Below, piece after piece: positions 7,901-15,440 of a DNA stretch of 36,874 nucleotides (positions are counted from its first letter, which is position 1; every line of letters starts with the position of its first letter). Made by a program: the position numbers and the translations under genes. Origin of the DNA: Permianibacter sp046297695 (GTDB taxonomy: Bacteria > Pseudomonadota > Gammaproteobacteria > Enterobacterales > Permianibacteraceae); the NCBI GenBank assembly GCA_046297695.1, contig JBKBHF010000042.1:1-36874 (forward strand), given 5' to 3'. The notes below the pieces were generated by a model that saw only the letters and a program-made list of their open reading frames with translations, searched no databases and was not told where the DNA came from.

Positions 7901-9106
7901 ATGGCAACGGATCTGAATCAGTTGAAAATCGATCGGGCAACGCTGGCGGCGCCCAAACGCTCGGCGCGGCGCGGCCGTTTGTGGTGGCTGGCGGTGATTG
8001 CGCTGGCGGTTGTCATGGCGTTGGTACTTGGCGGCAATCGTCCGGCAGAAGTGAAAACGGTCAGCGTGGTCAGTGTCTGGCCGTCACAGCCCATCACTGT
8101 GCTCAATGCCACCGGCTATGTCGCGGCCCAGCGCAAAGCCGCAGTCGCATCGAAAGGTACCGGCCGGCTGGAATGGCTCGGCGTGCGCGAAGGCTCGGTG
8201 GTCAAGCAGGGTGAAGTCATCGCGCGACTGGAAAATTCCGACATCAAGGCGCAAGTCGATCAGGCGCGCGCCAACGTCGCGGTTGCCCGATCGCAATTGC
8301 AGGAAGCGGAAGCCGAGCTGCGCAACACTGAGCTGGCGTTCAAGCGGGCGCGGGAGTTGATTGGCCAGAAACTCATTTCCAGTTCCGATTTTGATTTGGC
8401 CAGCGCCCGCTATGATCAGGCCAAAGCCGCGGTCGGCGCGCGCAAATCGGCGATTCAGGCCGCCGAAGCGCAGATGCGCGTCGCTCAAGTGGCGTTCGAC
8501 AACACCGTCATCCATGCGCCGTTTGACGGCGTGGTACTGAGCAAGAATGCCAACGTCGGCGATGTGCTGAGCCCGTTCAATACCGGCCTCGATTCGAAAG
8601 GCGCGGTGGTCAACATGGCCGACATGAATACGCTGGAAGTCGAGGCCGATGTCTCGGAATCGTCGCTCGGCAAGGTCAGGATTGGTCAGCCTTGCGAAAT
8701 CCAGCTGGATGCACTGCCGGATGTGCGGCTGCTCGGCGAAGTCGCCAGCATGGTGCCGTCGGTCGACCGCAGCAAAGCCACCGTGATGTTCAAGATCAAG
8801 TTCGTCGAAACCGATACGCGCGTGCTGCCGGACATGAGCGCGAAAGTGGCCTTTCTGGAGCGGCCGCTCAATGCCGACGAGCGCCAGCCGCGGGTCGGTG
8901 TCAACCCGGAGGCTATTCGTACGGTTGATAACCGCAGCGAAGTGTTGCGCGTACGCGATGGCAAGATTGAGCCGGTGGCGGTGACCGTTGCCGATCAGCT
9001 CGGTGATGTGAAGGTGATCAGCGGCGATGTCAACGTCGGTGACAAGGTGGTGCTGAAGCCGTCAGCCGGGCTGAAAGCCGGCGCAGCCGTCGTCGTGGCG
9101 GAGTGA
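7901..9106 (+). CDS. Periplasmic adaptor subunit of an ABC exporter (HlyD/MacA-like)
   Basis: A 401-residue membrane-fusion protein. It has a short basic cytoplasmic N-terminus, one membrane segment at about 26-46 (RLWWLAVIALAVVMALVLGG), a biotinyl-lipoyl half-motif (GRLEWLGVREGSVVKQGEVIARLEN), a long coiled-coil hairpin at about 118-195, then the second lipoyl half (APFDGVVLSKNANVGDVLSP) and a beta-barrel region. The ATG at 7901 follows GGAAC at a plausible spacing, 42 nt after moeB. The next three genes follow with gaps of 5-14 nt and encode an ATPase and two permeases, so this is the adaptor of a MacAB-like tripartite exporter. Its outer-membrane partner is not adjacent. Substrate unknown. 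Confidence 0.9.
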   Translation: MATDLNQLKIDRATLAAPKRSARRGRLWWLAVIALAVVMALVLGGNRPAEVKTVSVVSVWPSQPITVLNATGYVAAQRKAAVASKGTGRLEWLGVREGSVVKQGEVIARLENSDIKAQVDQARANVAVARSQLQEAEAELRNTELAFKRARELIGQKLISSSDFDLASARYDQAKAAVGARKSAIQAAEAQMRVAQVAFDNTVIHAPFDGVVLSKNANVGDVLSPFNTGLDSKGAVVNMADMNTLEVEADVSESSLGKVRIGQPCEIQLDALPDVRLLGEVASMVPSVDRSKATVMFKIKFVETDTRVLPDMSAKVAFLERPLNADERQPRVGVNPEAIRTVDNRSEVLRVRDGKIEPVAVTVADQLGDVKVISGDVNVGDKVVLKPSAGLKAGAAVVVAE

Positions 9107-9111
9107 CCGCC

Positions 9112-9873
9112 ATGACAGCATCGACGGCGGATAGCCGCAGCGATGTCGCGCCGGCAGTGTCGCTGCGCAAGGTCAGCAAAACTTATTACCGCGGTGGTCA
9201 ACCGGTGCCGGTATTGGCCGACATCACCTTCGATGTCGCGCGCGGCGATTTTCTGGCTTTGATGGGACCGTCCGGTTCCGGCAAATCGACACTGCTGAAT
9301 CTCATCGCCGGTATCGACCGACCCACTGGCGGCCAGATTCTGGTGGATGGCATCGACATCGCCCAGCTCAGCGAAGGCGAGCTCGCGGCCTGGCGCGCCA
9401 GCCATGTCGGTTTCATCTTCCAGTTCTATAACCTGATGCCGGTGCTGACCGCCGTCGAGAATGTCGAACTGCCCTTGATGCTGACCAACCTGAATCGCAA
9501 GCAGCGCCGGCAACACGCTGAACTCGCGCTATCGATGGTCGGTTTGTCGGAACGGATGACGCATTACCCGTCGGAACTCAGCGGCGGCCAACAGCAACGC
9601 GTCGCGATTGCCCGGGCACTGGTCACCGACCCGACGCTGATTGTCGCCGACGAACCCACCGGTGATCTGGACAAGGCTTCGGCCACCGATGTGCTGGCCT
9701 TGCTCGATCAACTCAATCGCGAGCTTGGCAAGACCATCATCATGGTCACCCACGATGCCCGCGCTGCCGAAACGGCTCATGCCATGCTGCATCTGGACAA
9801 GGGTGAGTTGTTTGCGTTGGAGAGCAATGGCAAGACACATGCGTTGAAGCCGCAATCGGCGCCGGTGGGGTGA
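9112..9873 (+). CDS. ABC transporter ATP-binding protein (MacB/LolD type)
   Basis: This 253-residue ATPase powers the exporter encoded with it. Walker A is GPSGSGKST (52-60), the Q-loop is FQFYNLMP (Gln104), the signature is LSGGQ (156-160) and Walker B is LIVADEPTGDLD (176 on); the H-loop is in MVTHD. Sequence type and FtsX-type partners place it in the LolD/MacB/FtsE group, which generally works by mechanotransmission on substrates outside the cytoplasm. The ATG at 9112 is chosen because GGAG lies 8 nt upstream; a GTG at 9103 would add three residues and overlap the adaptor gene. The permease gene begins 7 nt later. Confidence 0.93.
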   Translation: MTASTADSRSDVAPAVSLRKVSKTYYRGGQPVPVLADITFDVARGDFLALMGPSGSGKSTLLNLIAGIDRPTGGQILVDGIDIAQLSEGELAAWRASHVGFIFQFYNLMPVLTAVENVELPLMLTNLNRKQRRQHAELALSMVGLSERMTHYPSELSGGQQQRVAIARALVTDPTLIVADEPTGDLDKASATDVLALLDQLNRELGKTIIMVTHDARAAETAHAMLHLDKGELFALESNGKTHALKPQSAPVG

Positions 9874-9880
9874 CTGGCAA

Positions 9881-11041
9881 ATGATCGGTTTTCTGATCAA
9901 ATCCGCGTTCCGCAACGCCTGGCGGCATCGGCTGCGCGCGATCCTGACGGTGACCGGGTTGGTGGTTGCCATACTGGCGTTCGGCTTGCTGAAAACCATC
10001 GTCAGTGCCTGGTATGCCGGCGCCGATGCCGCATCGAATGCGCGGCTGGTGACCCGCAGCAGCATTTCGCTCGTGTTCACCCTGCCGATCAGCTACAAGG
10101 ATCGTATCCGGCAGGTCGATGGCGTCGAGGCGATCAGCTGGGCCAACTGGTTCGGTGGCGTCTACATTGATGAGCGCAATTTTTTCCCGCAATTTGCGGT
10201 GTCTAACGGCTACCTCGAACAATACCCGGAGTTCGTGCTCAGCGATGCCGACAAGAAAGCCTGGCTGGTCGATCGGCGCGGCGCGGTGGTCGGCCGTAAA
10301 CTCGCCGACCGTTTCGGCTGGCAGCTTGGCGATGTGATTCCACTGAAGGGCACGATTTTCCCAGGCGAGTGGAGTTTTGTCCTGCGGGCGATATACGACG
10401 GAAAGGAACAGAACACCGACGAGAACCAGTTCTTCTTCCACTGGGATTATCTGAACGAATCGATCAAGAAAACCGCTCCGCGCCGCGGTGACCGCGCCGG
10501 CGTGTTCATCGTCAGTATCGCGGATCCGGGCAGGGCCGCTGAAATCTCCCGGGCCATTGATGGCGAGTTTCGCAACTCGCTGGCCGAAACCATGACCGAA
10601 ACCGAAAAAGCGTTCCAGCTCGGCTTTGTTGCGATGACCGAGGCCATCGTGGTCGCGATCGAGATCGTCTCCTACGTCGTCATCCTGATCATCATGGCGG
10701 TGATGGCCAACACCATGGCCATGGCGGCGCGCGAGCGCACCGGCGAATACGCCACCCTGAAGGCGCTCGGCTTTGCGCCAGCATTCATCGCGACCTTGAT
10801 TGTGCTGGAATCCGTGATTCTCTGTGCCCTCGGCGCGGCGATCGGCATCGCGCTGACCTATCCGTTGGCGCGCGCATTCGGTGGCGCGCTCGACAATGTC
10901 TTTCCGGTGTTCAATGTCGCGGCCGAGACGCCATGGTTGCAGCTGGCTTGCGCGGCAGTGGTGGCGATGGTCGCGGCAGTGACGCCGGCAGTGCGCTCGG
11001 CCCGCGTGCGCATTGTTGATGGCCTGCGCAGCATCGGTTGA
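9881..11041 (+). CDS. FtsX-like ABC permease, first of a pair
   Basis: A 386-residue permease with the FtsX/MacB layout: one membrane helix near the N-terminus (about 20-42), a large extracytoplasmic domain (about 50-255), then three helices at about 257-283, 303-326 and 348-372. The C-terminal FtsX segment includes ANTMAMAARERTGEYATLKALGF and ends with VRIVDGLRSIG, both typical. The periplasmic domain is unusually rich in aromatic residues (NWFGGVYIDERNFFPQF, NQFFFHWDYLN). It is a different protein from the second permease, so the membrane unit is probably a heterodimer. Substrate cannot be read from sequence. Confidence 0.9.
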   Translation: MIGFLIKSAFRNAWRHRLRAILTVTGLVVAILAFGLLKTIVSAWYAGADAASNARLVTRSSISLVFTLPISYKDRIRQVDGVEAISWANWFGGVYIDERNFFPQFAVSNGYLEQYPEFVLSDADKKAWLVDRRGAVVGRKLADRFGWQLGDVIPLKGTIFPGEWSFVLRAIYDGKEQNTDENQFFFHWDYLNESIKKTAPRRGDRAGVFIVSIADPGRAAEISRAIDGEFRNSLAETMTETEKAFQLGFVAMTEAIVVAIEIVSYVVILIIMAVMANTMAMAARERTGEYATLKALGFAPAFIATLIVLESVILCALGAAIGIALTYPLARAFGGALDNVFPVFNVAAETPWLQLACAAVVAMVAAVTPAVRSARVRIVDGLRSIG

Positions 11042-11055
11042 GGGAACGCAGAAGA

Positions 11056-12243
11056 ATGAGCACTGGCATTCCGTTTTCCTATATCTGGCGCAACCTGCGC
11101 ACCCGCAAGCTGACCACGTTGCTGACCGCCGGCGGCATGGCGCTGGTGGTATTCGTCTACGCGACCGTGCTGATGCTGGAAGCCGGGCTGGCGCAAACCC
11201 TGATCGCCACCGGTTCGCCGGACAATGTCACGGTGATTCGCAAAGGCTCGCAGACCGAAGTGCAGAGTGTGGTCGATCGCAGCCAGGCCGCGATCATCGA
11301 AAGCAATCGCCATGTCGCGACGGACCGTAACGGCGACAAACTGATTGCGAAAGAGTCGGTGGTGCTGATCAGCCTGAACAAGCGTGGCGTTGACAAGAGC
11401 GGGCCGGCCAAGCCGGCGAACGTGATCATCCGCGGCACCAATGCCGCCGGCCTGACCTTGCGGCCGCAGGTGCAGATTGTCGAAGGCCGGATGTTCCGGC
11501 CGGGTGCCGCGGAAGTGATTGCCGGTCGCGCCATTGCCGATCGCTTTCAGGGCGCCGGGCTCGGCGAAACCATCCGTTTTGGCCAGCGCGATTGGCTGGT
11601 GGTTGGCATTTTCGATGCCGGTAAAACCGGGTTCAATTCCGAGATCTGGGCCGACAGTGAACTGATGATGCAGTCGTTCCGGCGGGTGGTGTTTTCGGCG
11701 GCGACGTTCAAGCTGACTGAGCCGGATGCCTTCGATGCCGTGGTCAAGGAGCTCGATGCCGATCCGCGCCTGACGGTCGAGGCCAAGCGCGAAACCCAGT
11801 TCTACGCCGATCAGTCGCGGGTGATGGCGCTGTTCATCCGCTACCTCGGTGTGACGCTCAGCGTGATCTTCTCGCTCGGTGCCATCATCGGCGCGATGAT
11901 CACGATGTACGCCGCGGTTGCCAACCGGGTTGGTGAGGTGGGGACCTTGCGGGCGATTGGCTTCAGCCGCAAGGCCGTGATGCTGGCGTTTTTGCTGGAG
12001 TCGTTGTTGCTGGCGCTGGTCGGTGGCGTCGCCGGTCTGCTGCTGGCGTCCGTCATGCAGTTCTTCACCATTTCAACGATGAATTTCCAGACCTTTTCCG
12101 AGCTGGCATTCAGCTTCACGCTGACGCCCGGCATTGTCATCAATGCGCTGATCTTTGCTCTTATCATGGGCCTGCTCGGCGGTTTCCTGCCGGCCGCACG
12201 GGCTGCGCGCCTGAATATCGTTGACGCCCTGCGCGCCGGCTGA
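11056..12243 (+). CDS. FtsX-like ABC permease, second of a pair
   Basis: A 395-residue permease with the same four-helix FtsX layout as its upstream neighbour: a first helix at about 22-42, a periplasmic domain to about 270, then helices at about 275-300, 318-345 and 360-385. It carries the FtsX-domain pattern ANRVGEVGTLRAIGFSRKAVM and ends with LNIVDALRAG. The ATG at 11056 is preceded by a GAAG-type ribosome-binding site 14 nt after the first permease; a TTG start at 11038 would overlap that gene. Its stop is 37 nt from the convergent gene at 12281, and no T-tailed terminator is visible in that gap. Confidence 0.9.
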   Translation: MSTGIPFSYIWRNLRTRKLTTLLTAGGMALVVFVYATVLMLEAGLAQTLIATGSPDNVTVIRKGSQTEVQSVVDRSQAAIIESNRHVATDRNGDKLIAKESVVLISLNKRGVDKSGPAKPANVIIRGTNAAGLTLRPQVQIVEGRMFRPGAAEVIAGRAIADRFQGAGLGETIRFGQRDWLVVGIFDAGKTGFNSEIWADSELMMQSFRRVVFSAATFKLTEPDAFDAVVKELDADPRLTVEAKRETQFYADQSRVMALFIRYLGVTLSVIFSLGAIIGAMITMYAAVANRVGEVGTLRAIGFSRKAVMLAFLLESLLLALVGGVAGLLLASVMQFFTISTMNFQTFSELAFSFTLTPGIVINALIFALIMGLLGGFLPAARAARLNIVDALRAG

Positions 12244-12280
12244 GTGCCGACGCGCAAGTCAGCTGGAAATTGTCTGATCG

Positions 12281-13585
12281 TCAGAAGCCGCCGCCGGTAC
12301 GGAAGCCACCACCACCGAATCCGCCGCCACTGCTGAAGCCGCCGCCACCAAATCCGCCACTGCCGAAACCACCGCCACCAAAACCGCCGCCGCCACCGAA
12401 CATGCCGCCATGGGAGCGATTCGACCGGCGCGCGGCCGCCGCGGCAATCGCAGCGGCTTCCAGCATCTTGGCGCGCTGCCAGGCGCTGTTCAGTTCGTCG
12501 ATATCGTTCTGCACCGCGCGTGCCTGCGTTGCCAGCCGGGCGTTGTCACTGCGCAGTGCCTGCAGTTGCTGCCGATCCTGCTCGTAGTGCTGGAACAATT
12601 TGTCATCGACGGTCGACAGTGTCGCGCCGACAAAACGCTTCAGCTGCTGATTGTCCAGCGCCTGATCGACCAGCGTCGCCATGCGCGCGTGCAGCGCGTG
12701 CACGCCGCCTTGAATGCTGCCGACCTCGGTTTTGCCTGCCTGCATGCGTTGCAGCACTGTGGCGACCGCCTGTTTGCAAGCGGCCAGTTTGGCCGCGCTG
12801 GCATCGACTGTTGCCTGCAATTGTTCGCGCTGCATCTGCTGCGCAATCCGGGCGCGTTCGGTGGCGATCAGGCCCTCCAGCGCCGCCAGCTGCTCGACCG
12901 ATTCGGCAATCGCGCTCTGCAGCCGCAGCGGAACGGCCAGCAGCAGTTCATACTGGCGCTGGTTGTCGTTGTAGTAGCAAGCTTCAGCGAGCCAGCGGTC
13001 GAGGCGGGCACTGATGCGGCCAGCCTGATAGCGTGGTGTGCCGTAACCACGGCGCCACAGGTACTGGAAATAGCGATCGTTTTCGTAGGCGGTGCGCTTG
13101 CTGCCGGCTTCGGTTTCGGCGTCGGCTTTCTGGCTTTTCAGGCGCTCGGTCAGCAGCTCGATGTCGTCCTGTTGCTGACGCAGATCCTGTACGGTCGGCA
13201 GGGCTTCGGTGGCGCTGTCGATATGCTGATCCAGATGGGCCAGTGCCTGCACCGCCGCTTCGTGTTCAGCGAGCGCGCTGCGCACCGCTTCATTGGCACG
13301 CGCCGCTTCGGCTTCGTCGCGTTGCAGCTGTTCGGTCAAGTCATCGTGGCGGTCGTACAGCTGCTTGAACAGCGCCGAAACCTGCTCGTCGGCGTCGGTC
13401 CAGTCGAAGCGTTCGCCGTTGCGGATGGCCTCGATGACCACGGTGCGGATCTGTTGCAGCGTATTCGTCATGCGGGCTTCGCAATGCTGCAAGGCGCGCT
13501 GTTGCTGGGCGATTGCATCCTGCAGCTGGCCGTGCTCGCGTTGCGCACTTTGCAAACGGCTGTAGAAGCTGGCACTGGCACTCAT
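12281..13585 (-). CDS. Coiled-coil protein with glycine-phenylalanine-rich C-terminal tail, function unknown
   Basis: I do not recognise a named family. The 434-residue protein has no signal peptide or membrane segment. About 370 residues are predicted by eye to be long, charged, Gln/Ala/Leu-rich coiled coils, interrupted near residues 165-205 by an aromatic patch (YFQYLWRRGYGTPRYQAG, ACYYNDNQRQYELLL). The last 40 residues are almost only Gly and Phe in repeats of the GGGGF type after a basic AARRSNRSHGG linker. The ATG at 13585 has GGAG 8 nt upstream, and the upstream gene ends at 13588, so the two are likely coupled. With its two upstream neighbours it forms a three-gene set. A scaffold or filament-forming role is speculation. 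Confidence 0.8.
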   Translation of the reverse strand: MSASASFYSRLQSAQREHGQLQDAIAQQQRALQHCEARMTNTLQQIRTVVIEAIRNGERFDWTDADEQVSALFKQLYDRHDDLTEQLQRDEAEAARANEAVRSALAEHEAAVQALAHLDQHIDSATEALPTVQDLRQQQDDIELLTERLKSQKADAETEAGSKRTAYENDRYFQYLWRRGYGTPRYQAGRISARLDRWLAEACYYNDNQRQYELLLAVPLRLQSAIAESVEQLAALEGLIATERARIAQQMQREQLQATVDASAAKLAACKQAVATVLQRMQAGKTEVGSIQGGVHALHARMATLVDQALDNQQLKRFVGATLSTVDDKLFQHYEQDRQQLQALRSDNARLATQARAVQNDIDELNSAWQRAKMLEAAAIAAAAARRSNRSHGGMFGGGGGFGGGGFGSGGFGGGGFSSGGGFGGGGFRTGGGF

Positions 13586-13587
13586 GC

Positions 13588-15024
13588 TCACCACTCCACA
13601 ATGAATTTGGCGTCATACCCGGCCGGCAATTGCCAGCGCAGGCTGCGCGCCGGTTTTTCGCCGACTTCCGGCTGCTCGAGCAGTCCGTCGTCCTGCTTGT
13701 CGCGCTTGATGCGTTCGAAGGTGGACTCATCGACGCGAACGCCGAAACGTCGGCGGGCATATTCCTTCTGGTCTTCGGCACTCTGCACCAGTGCTTCGAC
13801 CGCGCTGCCGCCGCTCACGGCATCGACAATCAGGTAGTAGGTGCGGGCCCGGCGATTACCGTCGTACTCGCGCCAGATACCGGTTTTCACGCCGCGCTCG
13901 GACACCAGCCGCAACGTGATTGCGCTATCGAAGAAGCGGCACAGCTGGCCGGCAGACGCTGCCCAATCCGAGACGCCATCGAGTTGTTCGGCTTGCTGAT
14001 AGCCGAGGCCTTGCGTCAGCGTCGCTTGCAGGCGCTTGCGATCAGCGGCATCGGACTGTGCGACCGCTTTCTGCAGACAGGCCACGGCTCTGCCGTGTTC
14101 GGCCGCAACCGTGGCGATCTGCTCGACACGGCGACTGGCAATCGTTGTGGCGTCGATAAAGGCGCGGTAGTCACTGCCACTGACGGTGTTGGCCTGGGCT
14201 CCGGTCAGCGCTGCACTGACCGCCTGCCAGTTTTGCAAGGCCGGCAACGCCGTCACACGCTGTTGCAGCAAGGCATACCGCTGCACGCTGGTCGCAAGCT
14301 GCTCATGATCGCGTTGCAAGGCACTCGCCTGTTGCAGGGCTTGCTGTAGCGCCGGTTGCTGTGCGCTGCAGGTTGTGAGCGCGCTTTCGCCGGGCCAGGG
14401 TTTAGCGAGCTCGCTCGGCAGGGTAAGGTCTGCGCAGGTGTCGTTGCCACGCAAGGCGAGCCGCGCTGCGGCATAGCCGAGCTGAAACTGGCTTGACCAT
14501 TGCGGCAAGGCCGGAATCGCGGCGCCGTCGGCGTTGTCTGGTTCGACGAGTGCGGCAAGCTCGGTGGGTAGCGCGGCGATCTGTTGCTGCACGGCTTGCA
14601 GTGCGTCGAGCTGCCGCTGCAAGCCATCGCGATACGCTTCCAGCTCGCGCGCCTGTTGCCAGCTGCTGATTTGATGATCCAGATACCAGGCAAACAGCGT
14701 GATCGCGGCGAGGGCGCCAAGCGTGAGAGCAATGCGTCGGCGAAATACGTAGGCAGTAGCCACCAGCTTGCCCAGCGTGGACAGTTTGCTCGGCTTGAAC
14801 ACGTTGCGCTGGGCTTGCCGCTCGGCAATGGCCTGATCGATCAGCGCGTCGGACACGTTGATGCCGGCCTGTTGGTAATAGGCCTGGATCTGCGTGCGCA
14901 GGGCTTTCATCTGCTCGGCGTCATTGAGCGCCAAGTCGAGGCGTTCCTGTTCGCGGCGCAGGCCATCGACGAGGTCGATGGTGAGCAGTTTTTCTTCAAA
15001 CGCTTTGGCGTTTGTGTCGATCAT
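13588..15024 (-). CDS. Membrane-anchored coiled-coil protein, DUF6384-like, function unknown
   Basis: A 478-residue protein. The N-terminal cytoplasmic part (about 1-95: IDLVDGLRREQERLDLAL, YYQQAGINVSDALIDQAIAE, NVFKPSK) resembles, from memory, the uncharacterised DUF6384 family. One membrane helix follows at about 96-115 (RRIALTLGALAAITLFAWYL), then a long extracytoplasmic coiled-coil region and a C-terminal beta-like domain (about 385-478) ending in WQLPAGYDAKFIVEW. The ATG at 15024 has AGGGA at proper spacing. The frame stays open upstream to 15159, but those 45 residues are a translation of an interspersed repeat and are excluded. It lies 416 nt downstream of the TelA-like gene and abuts the Gly-tail gene. 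Confidence 0.82.
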   Translation of the reverse strand: MIDTNAKAFEEKLLTIDLVDGLRREQERLDLALNDAEQMKALRTQIQAYYQQAGINVSDALIDQAIAERQAQRNVFKPSKLSTLGKLVATAYVFRRRIALTLGALAAITLFAWYLDHQISSWQQARELEAYRDGLQRQLDALQAVQQQIAALPTELAALVEPDNADGAAIPALPQWSSQFQLGYAAARLALRGNDTCADLTLPSELAKPWPGESALTTCSAQQPALQQALQQASALQRDHEQLATSVQRYALLQQRVTALPALQNWQAVSAALTGAQANTVSGSDYRAFIDATTIASRRVEQIATVAAEHGRAVACLQKAVAQSDAADRKRLQATLTQGLGYQQAEQLDGVSDWAASAGQLCRFFDSAITLRLVSERGVKTGIWREYDGNRRARTYYLIVDAVSGGSAVEALVQSAEDQKEYARRRFGVRVDESTFERIKRDKQDDGLLEQPEVGEKPARSLRWQLPAGYDAKFIVEW

Positions 15025-15044
15025 TGTGGTTCCCTTGGTGGGCG

Positions 15045-15356
15045 CGGAGCCCGCCCGACGGCCAGTAGTAATAGTGCGCTTTGCCGGGTCTCGCCCCGGC
15101 GGGCGAGTGACTTTCCTTGGCGCAAAGAAAGTCACCAAAGACAAATTTGCCGGGAGCAAATTTGCACGCCGAAGGCGCCGTTAGGCCAAGGCCTTGGATG
15201 GCCTTGGTGCCACATGCCCGATTCCTCGCCGTGCGAAAGGCCGCACGGTTCCCTGCGCTGCTCATTCCGCCTGGGGCGTTTCTGACAGTGCGTCCCTGCA
15301 CAGTCAGAAACGGCTTCGGCTTCCTGCCTCGCCCCTGTGCTTCGCACAGGGCTGTT
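15045..15356. repeat. Hairpin-rich interspersed repeat element within the three-gene cluster
   Basis: The 416-nt gap 15025-15440 holds no convincing gene but contains at least five perfect inverted repeats. These are GTGACTTTC/GAAAGTCAC (15107-15135), CAAATTTGC/GCAAATTTG (15142-15164), CCGTGCG/CGCACGG (about 15229-15248), GTTTCTGAC/GTCAGAAAC (about 15278-15310) and CCCTGTGC/GCACAGGG (15333-15351). The part around 15045-15160, if translated, gives peptides such as VTFFAPRKVTRPPGRDPAK that I recall being annotated spuriously many times in gammaproteobacterial genomes. That suggests a dispersed multicopy element. Outer boundaries are approximate, and no transposase or terminal repeats were seen. 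Confidence 0.65.
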
Positions 15357-15440
15357 AACCCTGCCTCCGCTACGTTGCTCGGCTCGTCAAACGGGCGCCA
15401 ACACTCAACCAATCAAAGACAAACCAATACCTAAAACGGC

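Noticed and set aside
12244..12280. Terminator between the second ABC permease and the convergent coiled-coil gene
   Set aside because: No stem with a T-run could be found in this 37-nt gap.
12410..13837. 475-codon plus-strand open frame opposite the coiled-coil genes
   Set aside because: It crosses the junction of two minus-strand genes that have good starts and ribosome sites; its composition is that of a GC-rich antisense frame.
15025..15159. Open N-terminal extension of the DUF6384-like protein
   Set aside because: The extra 45 residues come from the hairpin-rich repeat (VTFFAPRKVTRPPGRDPAK type), the ATG at 15024 has a proper ribosome-binding site, and the family similarity begins there.
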